From contig CAVWFN010000007.1 in the NCBI GenBank assembly GCA_963754285.1, forward strand, positions 992,001 through 1,056,000: a stretch of 64,000 nt of DNA, read 5' to 3'. Shown here one piece after another: positions 33,528 through 41,741 of the stretch (position 1 is the first letter of the stretch; every line of letters begins with the position of its first letter). The DNA comes from RYN-133 sp963754285 (GTDB lineage: Bacteria > Actinomycetota > Actinomycetes > Mycobacteriales > Jatrophihabitantaceae). A model generated the notes under the pieces. The model was not told the DNA's origin, did not search any database, and saw only the letters and a list, made by a program, of their open reading frames with translations. A program made the position numbers and the translations under genes.

Positions 33528-34865
33528 CTACGCCTGTGCGTACAGCTGCTTCGCCTGCTTCTCGACGGTCGACGCGTCGAAGCTGCCGCTCTTGAGGAAG
33601 GTCTGCAGCGCCGGGATCATCACGTCGTCGGCGAAGGCCGGCAGCGCGTCACGGTCGAGGAACTGTGAGATCTCCTTGGCATTCGCGATCGTCTGCTGCG
33701 CCTTCTTGCCGAGGGGTGTCAGGTAGGAGAAGTTCGCCTTCAGGTTCGTCTCGATGTTGCTCGGGTCCTGCGCCGAGTACGCGTTCTGCCCGGCCGGGCT
33801 GCCGAGGAAGGCGAGCAGGTCCTTCGCGGCCTGGTTGCTTCCGCCCTTGGTCGAGAGCATGAAGCCGTCGATGGGCGCCTCGAGTGCGTCCTGCCCGTTC
33901 TCCTCGACGAGCGAGGGGAACTGGAAGAAGTCGACGTCGTCGAGCACGGTCTTGTCGGTGAACTGCTGGGTGACGAAGGACCCGAGCAGATACATGCCGG
34001 CCTTGTTGGTCGCGATCTTCTGCGCCGAGTCCTCCCAGGTGAGGCCCAGTGCCTGGGGATCCTGGTAGGGCAGCACTGACTTCCAGGTGTCGAACACGGT
34101 CGCGACCTGCGGGCTGTCCCAGCTCTTCTTGTGGGCCATCAGGTCGATGTGGAACTGGTAGCCGTTCAGGCGCATGTTCAGGTAGTCGAAGGTGCCCATC
34201 GCGGGCCAGCCGTCCTTGTCACCGAAGGAGATCGGGATCAGTCCGTCCTTCTTCATCTGCACGCACAGCGACTTGAAGTCGTCCCAGGTCGTCGGGACCT
34301 GGTAGCCCTTCTGCTGGAACAGGCTCTTGCGGTAGAAGATCGCCCACGGGTAGTTGTAGTTCGGGACGAAGTACTTCTTGCCGTCGTCGCCGGTGGAGGC
34401 CTTCTGGATGCCGGGGCCGAAGTTGCTCGCGCCGAGCTTGTCCCACACGTCGTCGAGCGGCGCGACGAGACCCTTGGCCGCGTAGAAGCGCATCCGGTAG
34501 CCGGCGAACCAGGTGAACGCGTCGTCCGGCGAGCCCTGCAGGTACGAGTTGATCTTGTTCTGGAAGTCGTCGTGCGACACCGTGTTGATGGTGATCTTGT
34601 CGCCCGACTGCTTCTGGAACGCGTTCACCATCGCGGCGATGCCCTTCTTCGGCACCGGGTCCGACGCGCTGGAGCCGAATGTGGCCGACTTCGAGCTGGT
34701 GCCGCCGCCGCTGCTGCCACCGGTGCAGGCGGCCAGCCAGGGCAGCCCCGCCAGACCGGCTGCGCCGACGGCGGCGCCCTTCAGGATCGATCGCCGGCTC
34801 GGTCCGCCTGCTCCGGCGGCGCTGGGGCCTGCGGTGGATTCGAGGGTCGACTCAGGTTGTGGCAT
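33528..34865 (-). CDS. Extracellular sugar-binding lipoprotein (Tat-exported)
   Basis: Solute-binding protein of the importer, 445 residues. The N-terminus carries a twin-arginine motif SRRSILKG (residues 23-30), a hydrophobic stretch and a lipobox LAAC with Cys at about 47. This predicts Tat export, lipid attachment and a tether to the membrane surface. The rest resembles family 1 carbohydrate-binding proteins (AFTWFAGYRMRFYAAKGLVAPL, WDDFKSLCVQMKKDGLIP). GAGGAGG lies five bases before the ATG. It is preceded by a DeoR-type regulator on the same strand with 190 bases between them. Confidence 0.93.
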   Translation of the reverse strand: MPQPESTLESTAGPSAAGAGGPSRRSILKGAAVGAAGLAGLPWLAACTGGSSGGGTSSKSATFGSSASDPVPKKGIAAMVNAFQKQSGDKITINTVSHDDFQNKINSYLQGSPDDAFTWFAGYRMRFYAAKGLVAPLDDVWDKLGASNFGPGIQKASTGDDGKKYFVPNYNYPWAIFYRKSLFQQKGYQVPTTWDDFKSLCVQMKKDGLIPISFGDKDGWPAMGTFDYLNMRLNGYQFHIDLMAHKKSWDSPQVATVFDTWKSVLPYQDPQALGLTWEDSAQKIATNKAGMYLLGSFVTQQFTDKTVLDDVDFFQFPSLVEENGQDALEAPIDGFMLSTKGGSNQAAKDLLAFLGSPAGQNAYSAQDPSNIETNLKANFSYLTPLGKKAQQTIANAKEISQFLDRDALPAFADDVMIPALQTFLKSGSFDASTVEKQAKQLYAQA

Positions 34866-34996
34866 GGTGCCTCCTCGCGAATGGTGTGACGCAGGTCCTA
34901 CGCGTCGGAAATCCCCCGTAATTCATCAGAATTCAACGAGTTCGTCAAGACTTCGACACACCTTCGTGACTGTTCGGCACCAGCTTTGGCGCGGAA

Positions 34997-35023
34997 ACAC
35001 GGTGATTTCGGCGCAAACCGTGT
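34997..35023. promoter_or_regulatory. Candidate operator upstream of the sugar importer
   Basis: Inverted repeat ACACGGT (34997-35003) / ACCGTGT (35017-35023) with a 13-base spacer. It lies in the 190-base gap between the DeoR-type regulator and the binding-protein gene, about 130 bases before its ATG. Placement fits a repressor site; which protein binds is not shown. Confidence 0.35.
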
Positions 35024-35056
35024 CAAATCCTGCAGTTCGAAACTGTGGATATGTGT

Positions 35057-35869
35057 TCAGCTCGCGTGAGACGCGGCCTCGGATGATCCGGTCGCGTCCA
35101 CGTCCACCAGGCGCAGCGAGCGCACCTGCTCGTTCAACACCGCCTGGGCATCAGCCGCCAGGCCGGTGTCGGTGATCAGCACGTCGGCTGCCGACAGCGA
35201 CGCGAAGGAGGCGAGCCCGACCGAGCCCCACTTGGTGGAGTCGGCACAGACGATGACCTGATCGGCGCTGGCGATCAGCGCGCGGTTGGTCTCGGCCTCG
35301 GCGAGGTTGGGCGTCGTGAACCCGCCCCGTGGATCCATGCCGTGGACGCCGAGGAACAGCTGATCGACGTGCAGGCTGCGGATGGCCTGGTCGGCAACAG
35401 GTCCGACGAGAGCGGCGCTGGGTGTGCGCACGCCGCCGGTCAGGATCACGACCTGATCCGTGGCCTTCCCGGAGCCGGCGATGAGGTCCGCGACCGTGGT
35501 CGAGTTGGTGACGATCGTGAGCCCGGCGATGTCGCGGACGTGGTGGGCAAGGCCCCAGGTCGTCGTTCCTGCCGAGACCGCGATCGCAGAACCGGGACGG
35601 ATCAGAGTCGCCGCCATCGCGGCGATGGCGTTCTTGGCGGGCAGTTCGAGGGTGGACTTGGCCTCGAACCCGGGCTCGTCCGAGGCCGTGGTTGCCAGCA
35701 CTGCGCCACCGTGGACCTTGTAGACCGAGCCGTCGGCGGCCAGCTGCTCGAGATCGCGCCGGATCGTCATGTCCGACACCCCGAACAGCGCCGTCAGGTC
35801 GGCGACGCGAGCCCAGCCGCGCTCCTGGAGCTCGGCCAGGATGCGCGCTTGGCGCTGTTTCGCCAACAT
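35057..35869 (-). CDS. DeoR/GlpR-family sugar-responsive transcriptional regulator
   Basis: Repressor-type regulator of 270 residues. The N-terminal DeoR helix-turn-helix (RQARILAELQERGWARVADL then FGVSDMTIRRDLEQLAADG) spans about 5-57. The C-terminal sugar-phosphate isomerase-like sensor domain runs about 75-235 (VSAGTTTWGLAHHV, FLGVHGMDPRGGFTTPNLAEAETNRA and CADSTKWG). It lies directly upstream of the sugar importer on the same strand, so control of that operon by a phosphorylated sugar is the likely role. The start ATG at 35869 has no strong ribosome site. Confidence 0.92.
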   Translation of the reverse strand: MLAKQRQARILAELQERGWARVADLTALFGVSDMTIRRDLEQLAADGSVYKVHGGAVLATTASDEPGFEAKSTLELPAKNAIAAMAATLIRPGSAIAVSAGTTTWGLAHHVRDIAGLTIVTNSTTVADLIAGSGKATDQVVILTGGVRTPSAALVGPVADQAIRSLHVDQLFLGVHGMDPRGGFTTPNLAEAETNRALIASADQVIVCADSTKWGSVGLASFASLSAADVLITDTGLAADAQAVLNEQVRSLRLVDVDATGSSEAASHAS

Positions 35870-35906
35870 GCCCGGTCACTTTTCTGCAGGTTCGAACACA
35901 AGTCAA

Positions 35907-35942
35907 CACCGGCCGGCCTCCTGGTGGGGAAGCCGGCCGGTG
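35907..35942 (-). terminator. Hairpin terminator after ino1
   Basis: A perfect 11-bp stem, CACCGGCCGGC / GCCGGCCGGTG, with a 14-base loop, 31 bases past the ino1 stop on the minus strand. It precedes the DeoR-type gene. No U-run follows. It is the strongest simple hairpin in this part of the window and is well placed to end the padR-ino1 transcript. Confidence 0.65.
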
Positions 35943-35972
35943 CCGGGATGTCGGGTGCGTCGGCGCTGTTGC

Positions 35973-37055
35973 CTAGCGCTCGACCCGTCCGTCGATGAAG
36001 TCCTGGACGGCCTGACGGGCCTCGTCGTCGAAGTACTGCACCGGCGGCGACTTCATGAAGTAGCTCGACGCCGACAGGATCGGGCCGCCGATGCCGCGGT
36101 CCTTGGCGATCTTCGCCGCGCGCAGCGCGTCGATGATGATGCCGGCCGAGTTCGGTGAGTCCCAGACCTCGAGCTTGTACTCGAGGTTCAACGGCACGTC
36201 GCCGAAGGTCTTGCCCTCGAGCCGGACGAAGGCCCACTTGCGGTCGTCGAGCCACGCCACGTAGTCGGACGGGCCGATGTGCACGTTGCGCTCGCCGAGG
36301 TCGCGGTCGGGGATCTGGCTGGTGACCGACTGCGTCTTGCTGATCTTCTTCGACTCGAGGCGGTCGCGCTCGAGCATGTTCTTGAAGTCCATGTTGCCGC
36401 CGACGTTGAGCTGGTAGGTGCGCTGCACCTCCACGCCGCGGTCCTCGAACAGCTTCGTGAGCACGCGGTGGGTGATCGTCGCGCCGACCTGGCTCTTGAT
36501 GTCGTCACCGACGATCGGGACGCCGGCGTCCTCGAACTTCTTGGCCCACTCGGGCGTGCTGGCGATGAAGACCGGCAGCGCGTTGACGAAGGCGACGCCC
36601 GCGTCGATCGCGCACTGCGCGTAGAACTTGGCGGCCTGCTCCGACCCGACGGGCAGGTAACAGATCAGGACGTCGACGGCCTGGTCCTTGAGCACCTTGA
36701 CGATGTCGACCGGCTCCTCGTGGCTTTCCTCGATCGTCTCGCGGTAGTACTTGCCGAGACCGTCGTAGGTGTGGCCGCGCTGCACGGTGACGCCGAGTTC
36801 GGGCACCTCGCAGATCTGGATGGTGTTGTTCTCACTCGCGAGGATCGCCTGCGACAGGTCGGTGCCGACCTTCTTGGCGTCGACGTCGAACGCGGCGACG
36901 AACTCGATGTCGCTGACGTGGTACGGGCCGAAGTTCACGTGCATGAGACCCGGCACCTTGGCGGCCGGATCCGCGTCGCGGTAGAAGTGAACGCCCTGAA
37001 CGAGCGAGGCGGCGCAGTTACCCACGCCGATGATTGCGACTCTGATCGAACCCAT
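35973..37055 (-). CDS. ino1: Inositol-3-phosphate synthase
   Basis: NAD-dependent enzyme converting glucose-6-phosphate to myo-inositol-3-phosphate, the first step toward phosphatidylinositol and mycothiol in actinobacteria. It has 360 residues. The Rossmann opening is IRVAIIGVGNCAASLVQGV; further marks are HTYDGLGKYY, LNVGGNMDFKNM and SAGIIIDALRAAKIA. The ATG at 37055 has GGAGGAG upstream and shares one base with the padR stop, so translation is coupled. A longer frame upstream would lie in padR. The padR-ino1 pair is also found in M. tuberculosis (Rv0047c-Rv0046c). Confidence 0.96.
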   Translation of the reverse strand: MGSIRVAIIGVGNCAASLVQGVHFYRDADPAAKVPGLMHVNFGPYHVSDIEFVAAFDVDAKKVGTDLSQAILASENNTIQICEVPELGVTVQRGHTYDGLGKYYRETIEESHEEPVDIVKVLKDQAVDVLICYLPVGSEQAAKFYAQCAIDAGVAFVNALPVFIASTPEWAKKFEDAGVPIVGDDIKSQVGATITHRVLTKLFEDRGVEVQRTYQLNVGGNMDFKNMLERDRLESKKISKTQSVTSQIPDRDLGERNVHIGPSDYVAWLDDRKWAFVRLEGKTFGDVPLNLEYKLEVWDSPNSAGIIIDALRAAKIAKDRGIGGPILSASSYFMKSPPVQYFDDEARQAVQDFIDGRVER

Positions 37056-37618
37056 CAGGGCTCCTCCTTCGGGTTGATTTGTGGTGTCGCGAGGGTGTTC
37101 TCGTGCTCGATGAGCTCGGTGAGCCAACGGACCTCGCGTTCCTTGGACTCCAAGCCGTGCTGTTGCAATTCGCGGGTGTAGCGGTCGAAGCGTTCCCCGG
37201 CTCGTCCTGCCGCCGTCCGCATCCCGTCGCGCTGCTCCTCGACCCGGCGGCGGCGTCCTTCGAGGATCTGCAGCCGGATGTCCGAACGCGTCTGGGCGAA
37301 GAACGCCAGTCGCGCGCCGAAACCCTCGTCCTCGAAGGCGTCGGGACCGACATCGCTGAGCAACTCAGCAAGGTGTTCCTTGCCGTCCGCGGTGAGGCGG
37401 TAGACCCGCTTGCCGCGGCGCGAGTGTGCCCCGGCGGGCGGCTCGAGAGCCGGTTCCTCGGAGATCCAGCCCGCCTCGGCGAGACGCCGCAGCGTCGGGT
37501 AGAGCGAACCGTAGGAAAACGCGCGAAACGCGCCCAGTAGGGTCGACAACCGCTTGCGGAGCTCGTAGCCGTGCATGGGGCTCTCGTTGAGCAGTCCCAA
37601 GATTGCGATCTCGAGCAT
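37055..37618 (-). CDS. PadR-family transcriptional regulator
   Basis: Winged-helix regulator of 187 residues. The DNA-binding domain is at residues 1-85 (ILGLLNESPMHGYELRKRLS, then FSYGSLYPTLRRLAEAGWI and KRVYRLTADGKEHL). The C-terminal helical part (about 110-180) provides dimerisation. It is cotranscribed with ino1, which it probably regulates, and sits right behind a strong dyad at 37636-37674 that is the natural candidate operator. The ligand is unknown. The ATG at 37618 is the only sensible start. Confidence 0.93.
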   Translation of the reverse strand: MLEIAILGLLNESPMHGYELRKRLSTLLGAFRAFSYGSLYPTLRRLAEAGWISEEPALEPPAGAHSRRGKRVYRLTADGKEHLAELLSDVGPDAFEDEGFGARLAFFAQTRSDIRLQILEGRRRRVEEQRDGMRTAAGRAGERFDRYTRELQQHGLESKEREVRWLTELIEHENTLATPQINPKEEP

Positions 37619-37635
37619 TCGGCCGTCTCACCCCC

Positions 37636-37674
37636 TATCACCGCGATGTATCACAACGATACATCAGAGTGATA
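37636..37674. promoter_or_regulatory. Dyad-symmetric operator in front of padR-ino1
   Basis: Two nested inverted repeats share one centre at 37655. The inner pair is GATGTATC (37645-37652) / GATACATC (37658-37665); the outer pair is TATCAC (37636-37641) / GTGATA (37669-37674). The inner ATGTATC half-site resembles known PadR operators (ATGT...ACAT type). It ends 18 bases before the padR ATG, on the side facing the fadE5 stop, so autoregulation of padR-ino1 is the simplest reading. Confidence 0.7.
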
Positions 37675-37680
37675 CGGACG

Positions 37681-39633
37681 TTACGGGCGCAGGTGCGTAG
37701 TTACCGCTTCCTCCGGGATCGCGAAGGCGGCGACGAGATCGAGGGCGTGCGGACGCAGGTCGGCGCACAGGCGGTTGACCTCGGCAACGACCGACTTCGA
37801 GCGGGTCGCGGTGAGGTGTCCGTGCTCCTGGAACCAGCCACGCTCGGCTTCGATCGTCGAGAGCACGAACAGGTCGCACACCGGGTCGAGGACGGGCGCG
37901 ACTTCGGGGTGCTCGTCGATCGCGTCGGCGAAGGCCTGCAGCAGCACCATGTCGATGTGGGCGCGCGCCGCGGCCAGCAGGTGATCCTGCGCGGCGTTGA
38001 AGACCGCGAACGGGTCGTCGGCACCCGGTGCTCGCCGCAGCCGCCGGGCGAGCGTCTCGAGCAGGTGCCGCTCGCGGTACTCGAACATCTCGACGTGCCA
38101 GCTGCGGTCGAGCAGCGACTGCTCCTCGTCGCGTCCCGCATCGACCAGGCGCTGGACGAGCCGGCGTGCGCCGAGTTTCTCGATGACCGTGTCGAAGGCC
38201 TGATCGGTGACGAACCGGGCCGTGCCGAGCCAGTCGAGCTCACCGAAGTGGTCGGCGTAGCCGGTGAGCAACTCCTTGGCGACGAGTTGCAGCAGCACCG
38301 TGTTGTCGCCCTCGAAGGTCGTGAACACATCGGTGTCCGCCTTGAGTCCGGGCAGCCGGTTCTCGGCCAGATAGCCGGCGCCACCGCACGCCTCGCGACA
38401 ATCCTGGATCGTCCGCGTGGCGTGCCACGTCGCGATCGCCTTGATCCCGGCGGCCCGGGCTTCGAGCTCGCGGCGCCGCGGGTCGTCCTCGACTTCGTCG
38501 CCGGCCTCGGCGATCGCTTCGAGCGAGGGCGTCGTCTCGTCCAGCAGCGCGACGAGCTCGAGCTGGGCGAAATGCAGGGCGTACGTGCGGGCGAGCGCGG
38601 GCAGCAACTTGCGCTGGTGGCCGAGGTAGTCGAGCACGCGGATCTCGGTACCGTCCGGGCCTTCGAACTGCCGCCGCTCGGCGCCGTAGCGGATGGCGAT
38701 CGCGAGGGCGACCTTGGCCGCCGATCCGGCGCCGCCGGCGACGCTGATGCGTCCTTGCACGAGCGTGCCGAGCATGGTGAAGAACCGCTTGGTCTTGTTC
38801 TCGATCGGCGTCGAGTAGGCGCCTTCGGCATCGACCTTTCCGTAGCGGTCGAGCAGGTTGTCACGCGGGATGCGCACCGCGTCGAACCACAGTCGGCCGT
38901 TGTCGACGCCGTTGAGACCGGCCTTGAGCCCGCAGTCCTCGATGCGCACACCCGGCATCGTCGATCCGTCGTCACGGTTACGGATCGGGACGACGAAGGC
39001 ATGCACGCCCTGCTCCTCGCCGCCGGTGATCAGCTGCGCGAAGACGACCGCGACGTGGCCGTCGCGAGCGGCGTTGCCGATGTACTCCTTGCGTGCATTG
39101 TCATCGGGGGTCTCGATGACGAACTCGTCCGAGCTGGGGTCGTAGGTCGCCGTCGTGCGGACGTGCGCGACATCGGAGCCGTGGCCGGTCTCAGTCATCG
39201 CAAACGCGCCGAGCAGCTTGCCGGTGATGATGTCGGCGATGTACGCGTCGTGGTGGCGGGCGGTGCCCAGGTGCAGGATCGCGCCGCCGAACAGGCCCCA
39301 CTGCACTCCGGCCTTGACCAGCAGCGACAAGTCGCCGAACGCGAGCATCTCGAACGCCGTGACGCCCCCGCCCACGTCGTCCTGGCCGCCGTACTTGCCG
39401 GGGAAGCCACGCCCGGAGTACTGCGGACCGGCCAGGGCCTGCAGCTTGTCGAGCACGTCGGCGCGCTGCTGTTCGACATCGTCGCCGACGGTCACGGCGA
39501 AGCGCGGGTCGCGAGCCAGCTCGCGGGCCTCGTCGCGCACGGCGTGCCAGCGTCCGTCCAGAATCCGGCGCAGGGTGTCGACCGGGACGGCAGTGTCGGT
39601 TGAGTCGGCGCTTGAGTGGGCGGTGCTCGTCAC
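37681..39633 (-). CDS. Acyl-CoA dehydrogenase/oxidase-type flavoprotein (FadE5-like)
   Basis: Large FAD-dependent acyl-CoA dehydrogenase of 650 residues, of the FadE5/acyl-CoA-oxidase-like architecture. An N-terminal helical domain runs to about 130. The beta domain contains FAMTETGHGSDVAHVRTTATYD, and the C-terminal helical domains include DCREACGGAGYLAENRLP and DVFTTFEGDNTVLLQ. It catalyses the first oxidation in the beta-oxidation of fatty acyl-CoA. It overlaps the upstream tetR by four bases. With fadA2, fabG4 and htdX on the other strand it reproduces the M. tuberculosis Rv0241c-Rv0244c neighbourhood, here with a TetR gene added. Confidence 0.9.
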   Translation of the reverse strand: MTSTAHSSADSTDTAVPVDTLRRILDGRWHAVRDEARELARDPRFAVTVGDDVEQQRADVLDKLQALAGPQYSGRGFPGKYGGQDDVGGGVTAFEMLAFGDLSLLVKAGVQWGLFGGAILHLGTARHHDAYIADIITGKLLGAFAMTETGHGSDVAHVRTTATYDPSSDEFVIETPDDNARKEYIGNAARDGHVAVVFAQLITGGEEQGVHAFVVPIRNRDDGSTMPGVRIEDCGLKAGLNGVDNGRLWFDAVRIPRDNLLDRYGKVDAEGAYSTPIENKTKRFFTMLGTLVQGRISVAGGAGSAAKVALAIAIRYGAERRQFEGPDGTEIRVLDYLGHQRKLLPALARTYALHFAQLELVALLDETTPSLEAIAEAGDEVEDDPRRRELEARAAGIKAIATWHATRTIQDCREACGGAGYLAENRLPGLKADTDVFTTFEGDNTVLLQLVAKELLTGYADHFGELDWLGTARFVTDQAFDTVIEKLGARRLVQRLVDAGRDEEQSLLDRSWHVEMFEYRERHLLETLARRLRRAPGADDPFAVFNAAQDHLLAAARAHIDMVLLQAFADAIDEHPEVAPVLDPVCDLFVLSTIEAERGWFQEHGHLTATRSKSVVAEVNRLCADLRPHALDLVAAFAIPEEAVTTHLRP

Positions 39634-40319
39634 TTCGGGTCCAATCGCGCGAAGACAGTAGAGGCCGGACGGGGGTCGGCGGGTTGCCCCGCAAAGCTCT
39701 GTACCCCGGCTGCGCCGCCCCAGAGCAGGGCGGCGAGATATTCACTCAGTTGCGTGCGTGACATCGCCGACGGATGGTCGAGCCACCACAGGCTCGCCGC
39801 GCTGATGAACCCGACGATCCCCTCGCCCCACGGATGTGCGGAGTCCGGGTCGAGCCCGCCGGCGCGCAGGGACGCGGCGAGTTGCTCGCCGAGCATGCCG
39901 GCGATGACGTCGCTGAAGGTCATGCCGTCCTCGAGGTGCGGGTGGCGCACGACGAAGCGGTACAGCTCCGGGCTCTGCTCGAGCAGCGCCAGGTAGGCGT
40001 CGACGCTGTCGCGGATGAGCTCTTGCGGAGCCGGGCCACGCTCGGTGACTGCGCGCAGCGCGGCGAGGATCGTGCCGACCACGCGCTGGGTGACCGCGCG
40101 GTAGAGATCGGTCTTGTCGGCGAAGTAGCGGTAGATGACCGGCTTGCTGGTGCGCGCGTCGGCGGCGATCTGGTCCATGCCGACGTCGGCACCGTGGCGC
40201 TTGATGGAGCGCACGGCCGCGTCGATCAGGTCGTCGCGGCGGGCGACGCGGTGGGCGTCCCAGCGCGAGCGGCGCCCGTCGACCGGGACGGCCGTGTCCA
40301 CGACCACATCGGCTTTCAT
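39630..40319 (-). CDS. TetR-family regulator of the fatty-acid module
   Basis: 229-residue repressor-type regulator. The helix-turn-helix is at about residues 28-75 (RDDLIDAAVRSIKRHGADVG, MDQIAADARTSKPVIYRYFADKTDLYRAV in two blocks), followed by a helical ligand-binding domain. It is cotranscribed with the acyl-CoA dehydrogenase (4-base overlap) and divergent from fadA2, with only 31 bases between start codons. A TACCGT hexamer ends seven bases before the ATG at 40319, suggesting leaderless transcription. It probably controls both divergent units in response to acyl-CoA; the ligand is inferred from context. Confidence 0.92.
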   Translation of the reverse strand: MKADVVVDTAVPVDGRRSRWDAHRVARRDDLIDAAVRSIKRHGADVGMDQIAADARTSKPVIYRYFADKTDLYRAVTQRVVGTILAALRAVTERGPAPQELIRDSVDAYLALLEQSPELYRFVVRHPHLEDGMTFSDVIAGMLGEQLAASLRAGGLDPDSAHPWGEGIVGFISAASLWWLDHPSAMSRTQLSEYLAALLWGGAAGVQSFAGQPADPRPASTVFARLDPK

Positions 40320-40350
40320 GTTACCCACGGTATCGCATACTCTGAGTTAC

Positions 40351-41640
40351 ATGCCTTCCTCTCGCCGCGCCGCCATCGTCGGCGGTAACCGCATCCCGTT
40401 CGCCCGGTCCAACGGTCGCTACGCACGCGCGTCCAACCAGGACATGCTCACCGCGGCCATCGACGGCTTGGTCGCCCGCTTCGGCCTGCAGGACGAGCGG
40501 CTCGGCGAAGTGGCTGCCGGCGCGGTGCTCAAGCACAGCCGCGACTTCAACCTCACCCGTGAATCGGTCCTCGGCTCGCGCCTGGCGCCGACCACCCCGG
40601 CCTACGACGTGCAGCAGGCCTGCGGGACGGGCCTGGAAACGGCGATCCTCGTCGCGAACAAGATCGCGCTCGGGCAGATCGAGTCCGGCGTCGCCGGCGG
40701 TGTCGACACGACCTCGGACGCCCCGATCGCCGTGAACGAAGACCTGCGCGAGGTGTTGCTCGAGCTCAACCGGGCCAAGAGCCTCGGCGCCCGGCTCAAG
40801 GCGATCGGCGGGCTGCGGCCCGGGCAACTCGTGCCGGCCATCCCGCAGAACAGCGAGCCGCGCACGGGGCTCGCGATGGGCGAGCACCAGGCGATCACCA
40901 CGCGCGAGTGGGGCATCACGCGCGAGGCGCAGGACGAACTCGCCGCCGCCTCGCACCAGAACCTCGCCGCCGCGTACGACCGCGGCTTCTTCGACGACCT
41001 GATCACCCCGTTCCTCGGACTGGCACGCGACCAGAACCTGCGCGCCGACTCGACCGCCGAGAAGCTCGCCAAGCTCAAGCCGGTTTTCGGCACGCGGGAC
41101 GAGGCCGCGACGATGACCGCCGGCAACTCGACCCCGCTCACCGACGGTGCCTCGACCGTGCTGCTCGGCTCGGACGAATGGGCGAGCGAGCACAACCTGC
41201 CCGTGCTGGCGCATCTTGTCGACGCGGAGACGGGCGCGGTCGACTACGTCCACGGCGACAAGCGCGCCGACGGACTGTTGATGGCGCCGGTCTATGCGCT
41301 GCCGCGCCTGCTCGCGCGCAACAAGCTCACGTTGCAGGACTTCGACTTCTACGAGATCCACGAGGCGTTCGCCTCGACAGTGCTGACCACGCTCGCCGCG
41401 TGGGAGGACGACGCGTTCTGCAAGCAGTACTTGGGTCTCGACTCGGCGCTCGGCTCGATCGACCGCTCGAAGCTGAACGTGAACGGCTCGTCGTTGGCCG
41501 CGGGTCACCCGTTCGCGGCGACCGGCGGACGTATCGTCGCCACGCTCGCCAAGCTGCTGCACGAGAACGGCGGCGGCCGTGGCCTGATCTCGATCTGCGC
41601 GGCCGGCGGCCAGGGCGTCGTCGCGATTCTCGACCGATGA
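40351..41640 (+). CDS. Acetyl-CoA acetyltransferase / 3-ketoacyl-CoA thiolase (FadA2-like)
   Basis: Thiolase of 429 residues that cleaves or forms 3-ketoacyl-CoA. The nucleophilic Cys91 is in DVQQACGTGLE, the second catalytic block is YEIHEAFA, then NVNGSSLAAGHPFAATGGR and the C-terminal ISICAAGGQG with the base cysteine. The ATG at 40351 is supported by a TACTCT hexamer ending seven bases upstream. It heads fadA2-fabG4-htdX, as in M. tuberculosis Rv0243 with neighbours. The frame upstream of the ATG runs through tetR and is not used. Confidence 0.95.
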   Translation: MPSSRRAAIVGGNRIPFARSNGRYARASNQDMLTAAIDGLVARFGLQDERLGEVAAGAVLKHSRDFNLTRESVLGSRLAPTTPAYDVQQACGTGLETAILVANKIALGQIESGVAGGVDTTSDAPIAVNEDLREVLLELNRAKSLGARLKAIGGLRPGQLVPAIPQNSEPRTGLAMGEHQAITTREWGITREAQDELAAASHQNLAAAYDRGFFDDLITPFLGLARDQNLRADSTAEKLAKLKPVFGTRDEAATMTAGNSTPLTDGASTVLLGSDEWASEHNLPVLAHLVDAETGAVDYVHGDKRADGLLMAPVYALPRLLARNKLTLQDFDFYEIHEAFASTVLTTLAAWEDDAFCKQYLGLDSALGSIDRSKLNVNGSSLAAGHPFAATGGRIVATLAKLLHENGGGRGLISICAAGGQGVVAILDR

Positions 41641-41741
41641 GCGCTCGCGCGAAGAGCAATGTCACAGTCCGCGGCGCAGCCGCGGGTGGATCGACGCTCC
41701 GCCCGAGCGGAGCGAGTGGTGGAAAGGAGATCCGCTAAGCC

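Noticed and set aside
35870..35906. Possible promoter (TTGACT on the minus strand) for the DeoR-type gene
   Set aside because: The -35 is good, but no TANNNT occurs at 16-18 bases spacing, so it was not listed as a feature.
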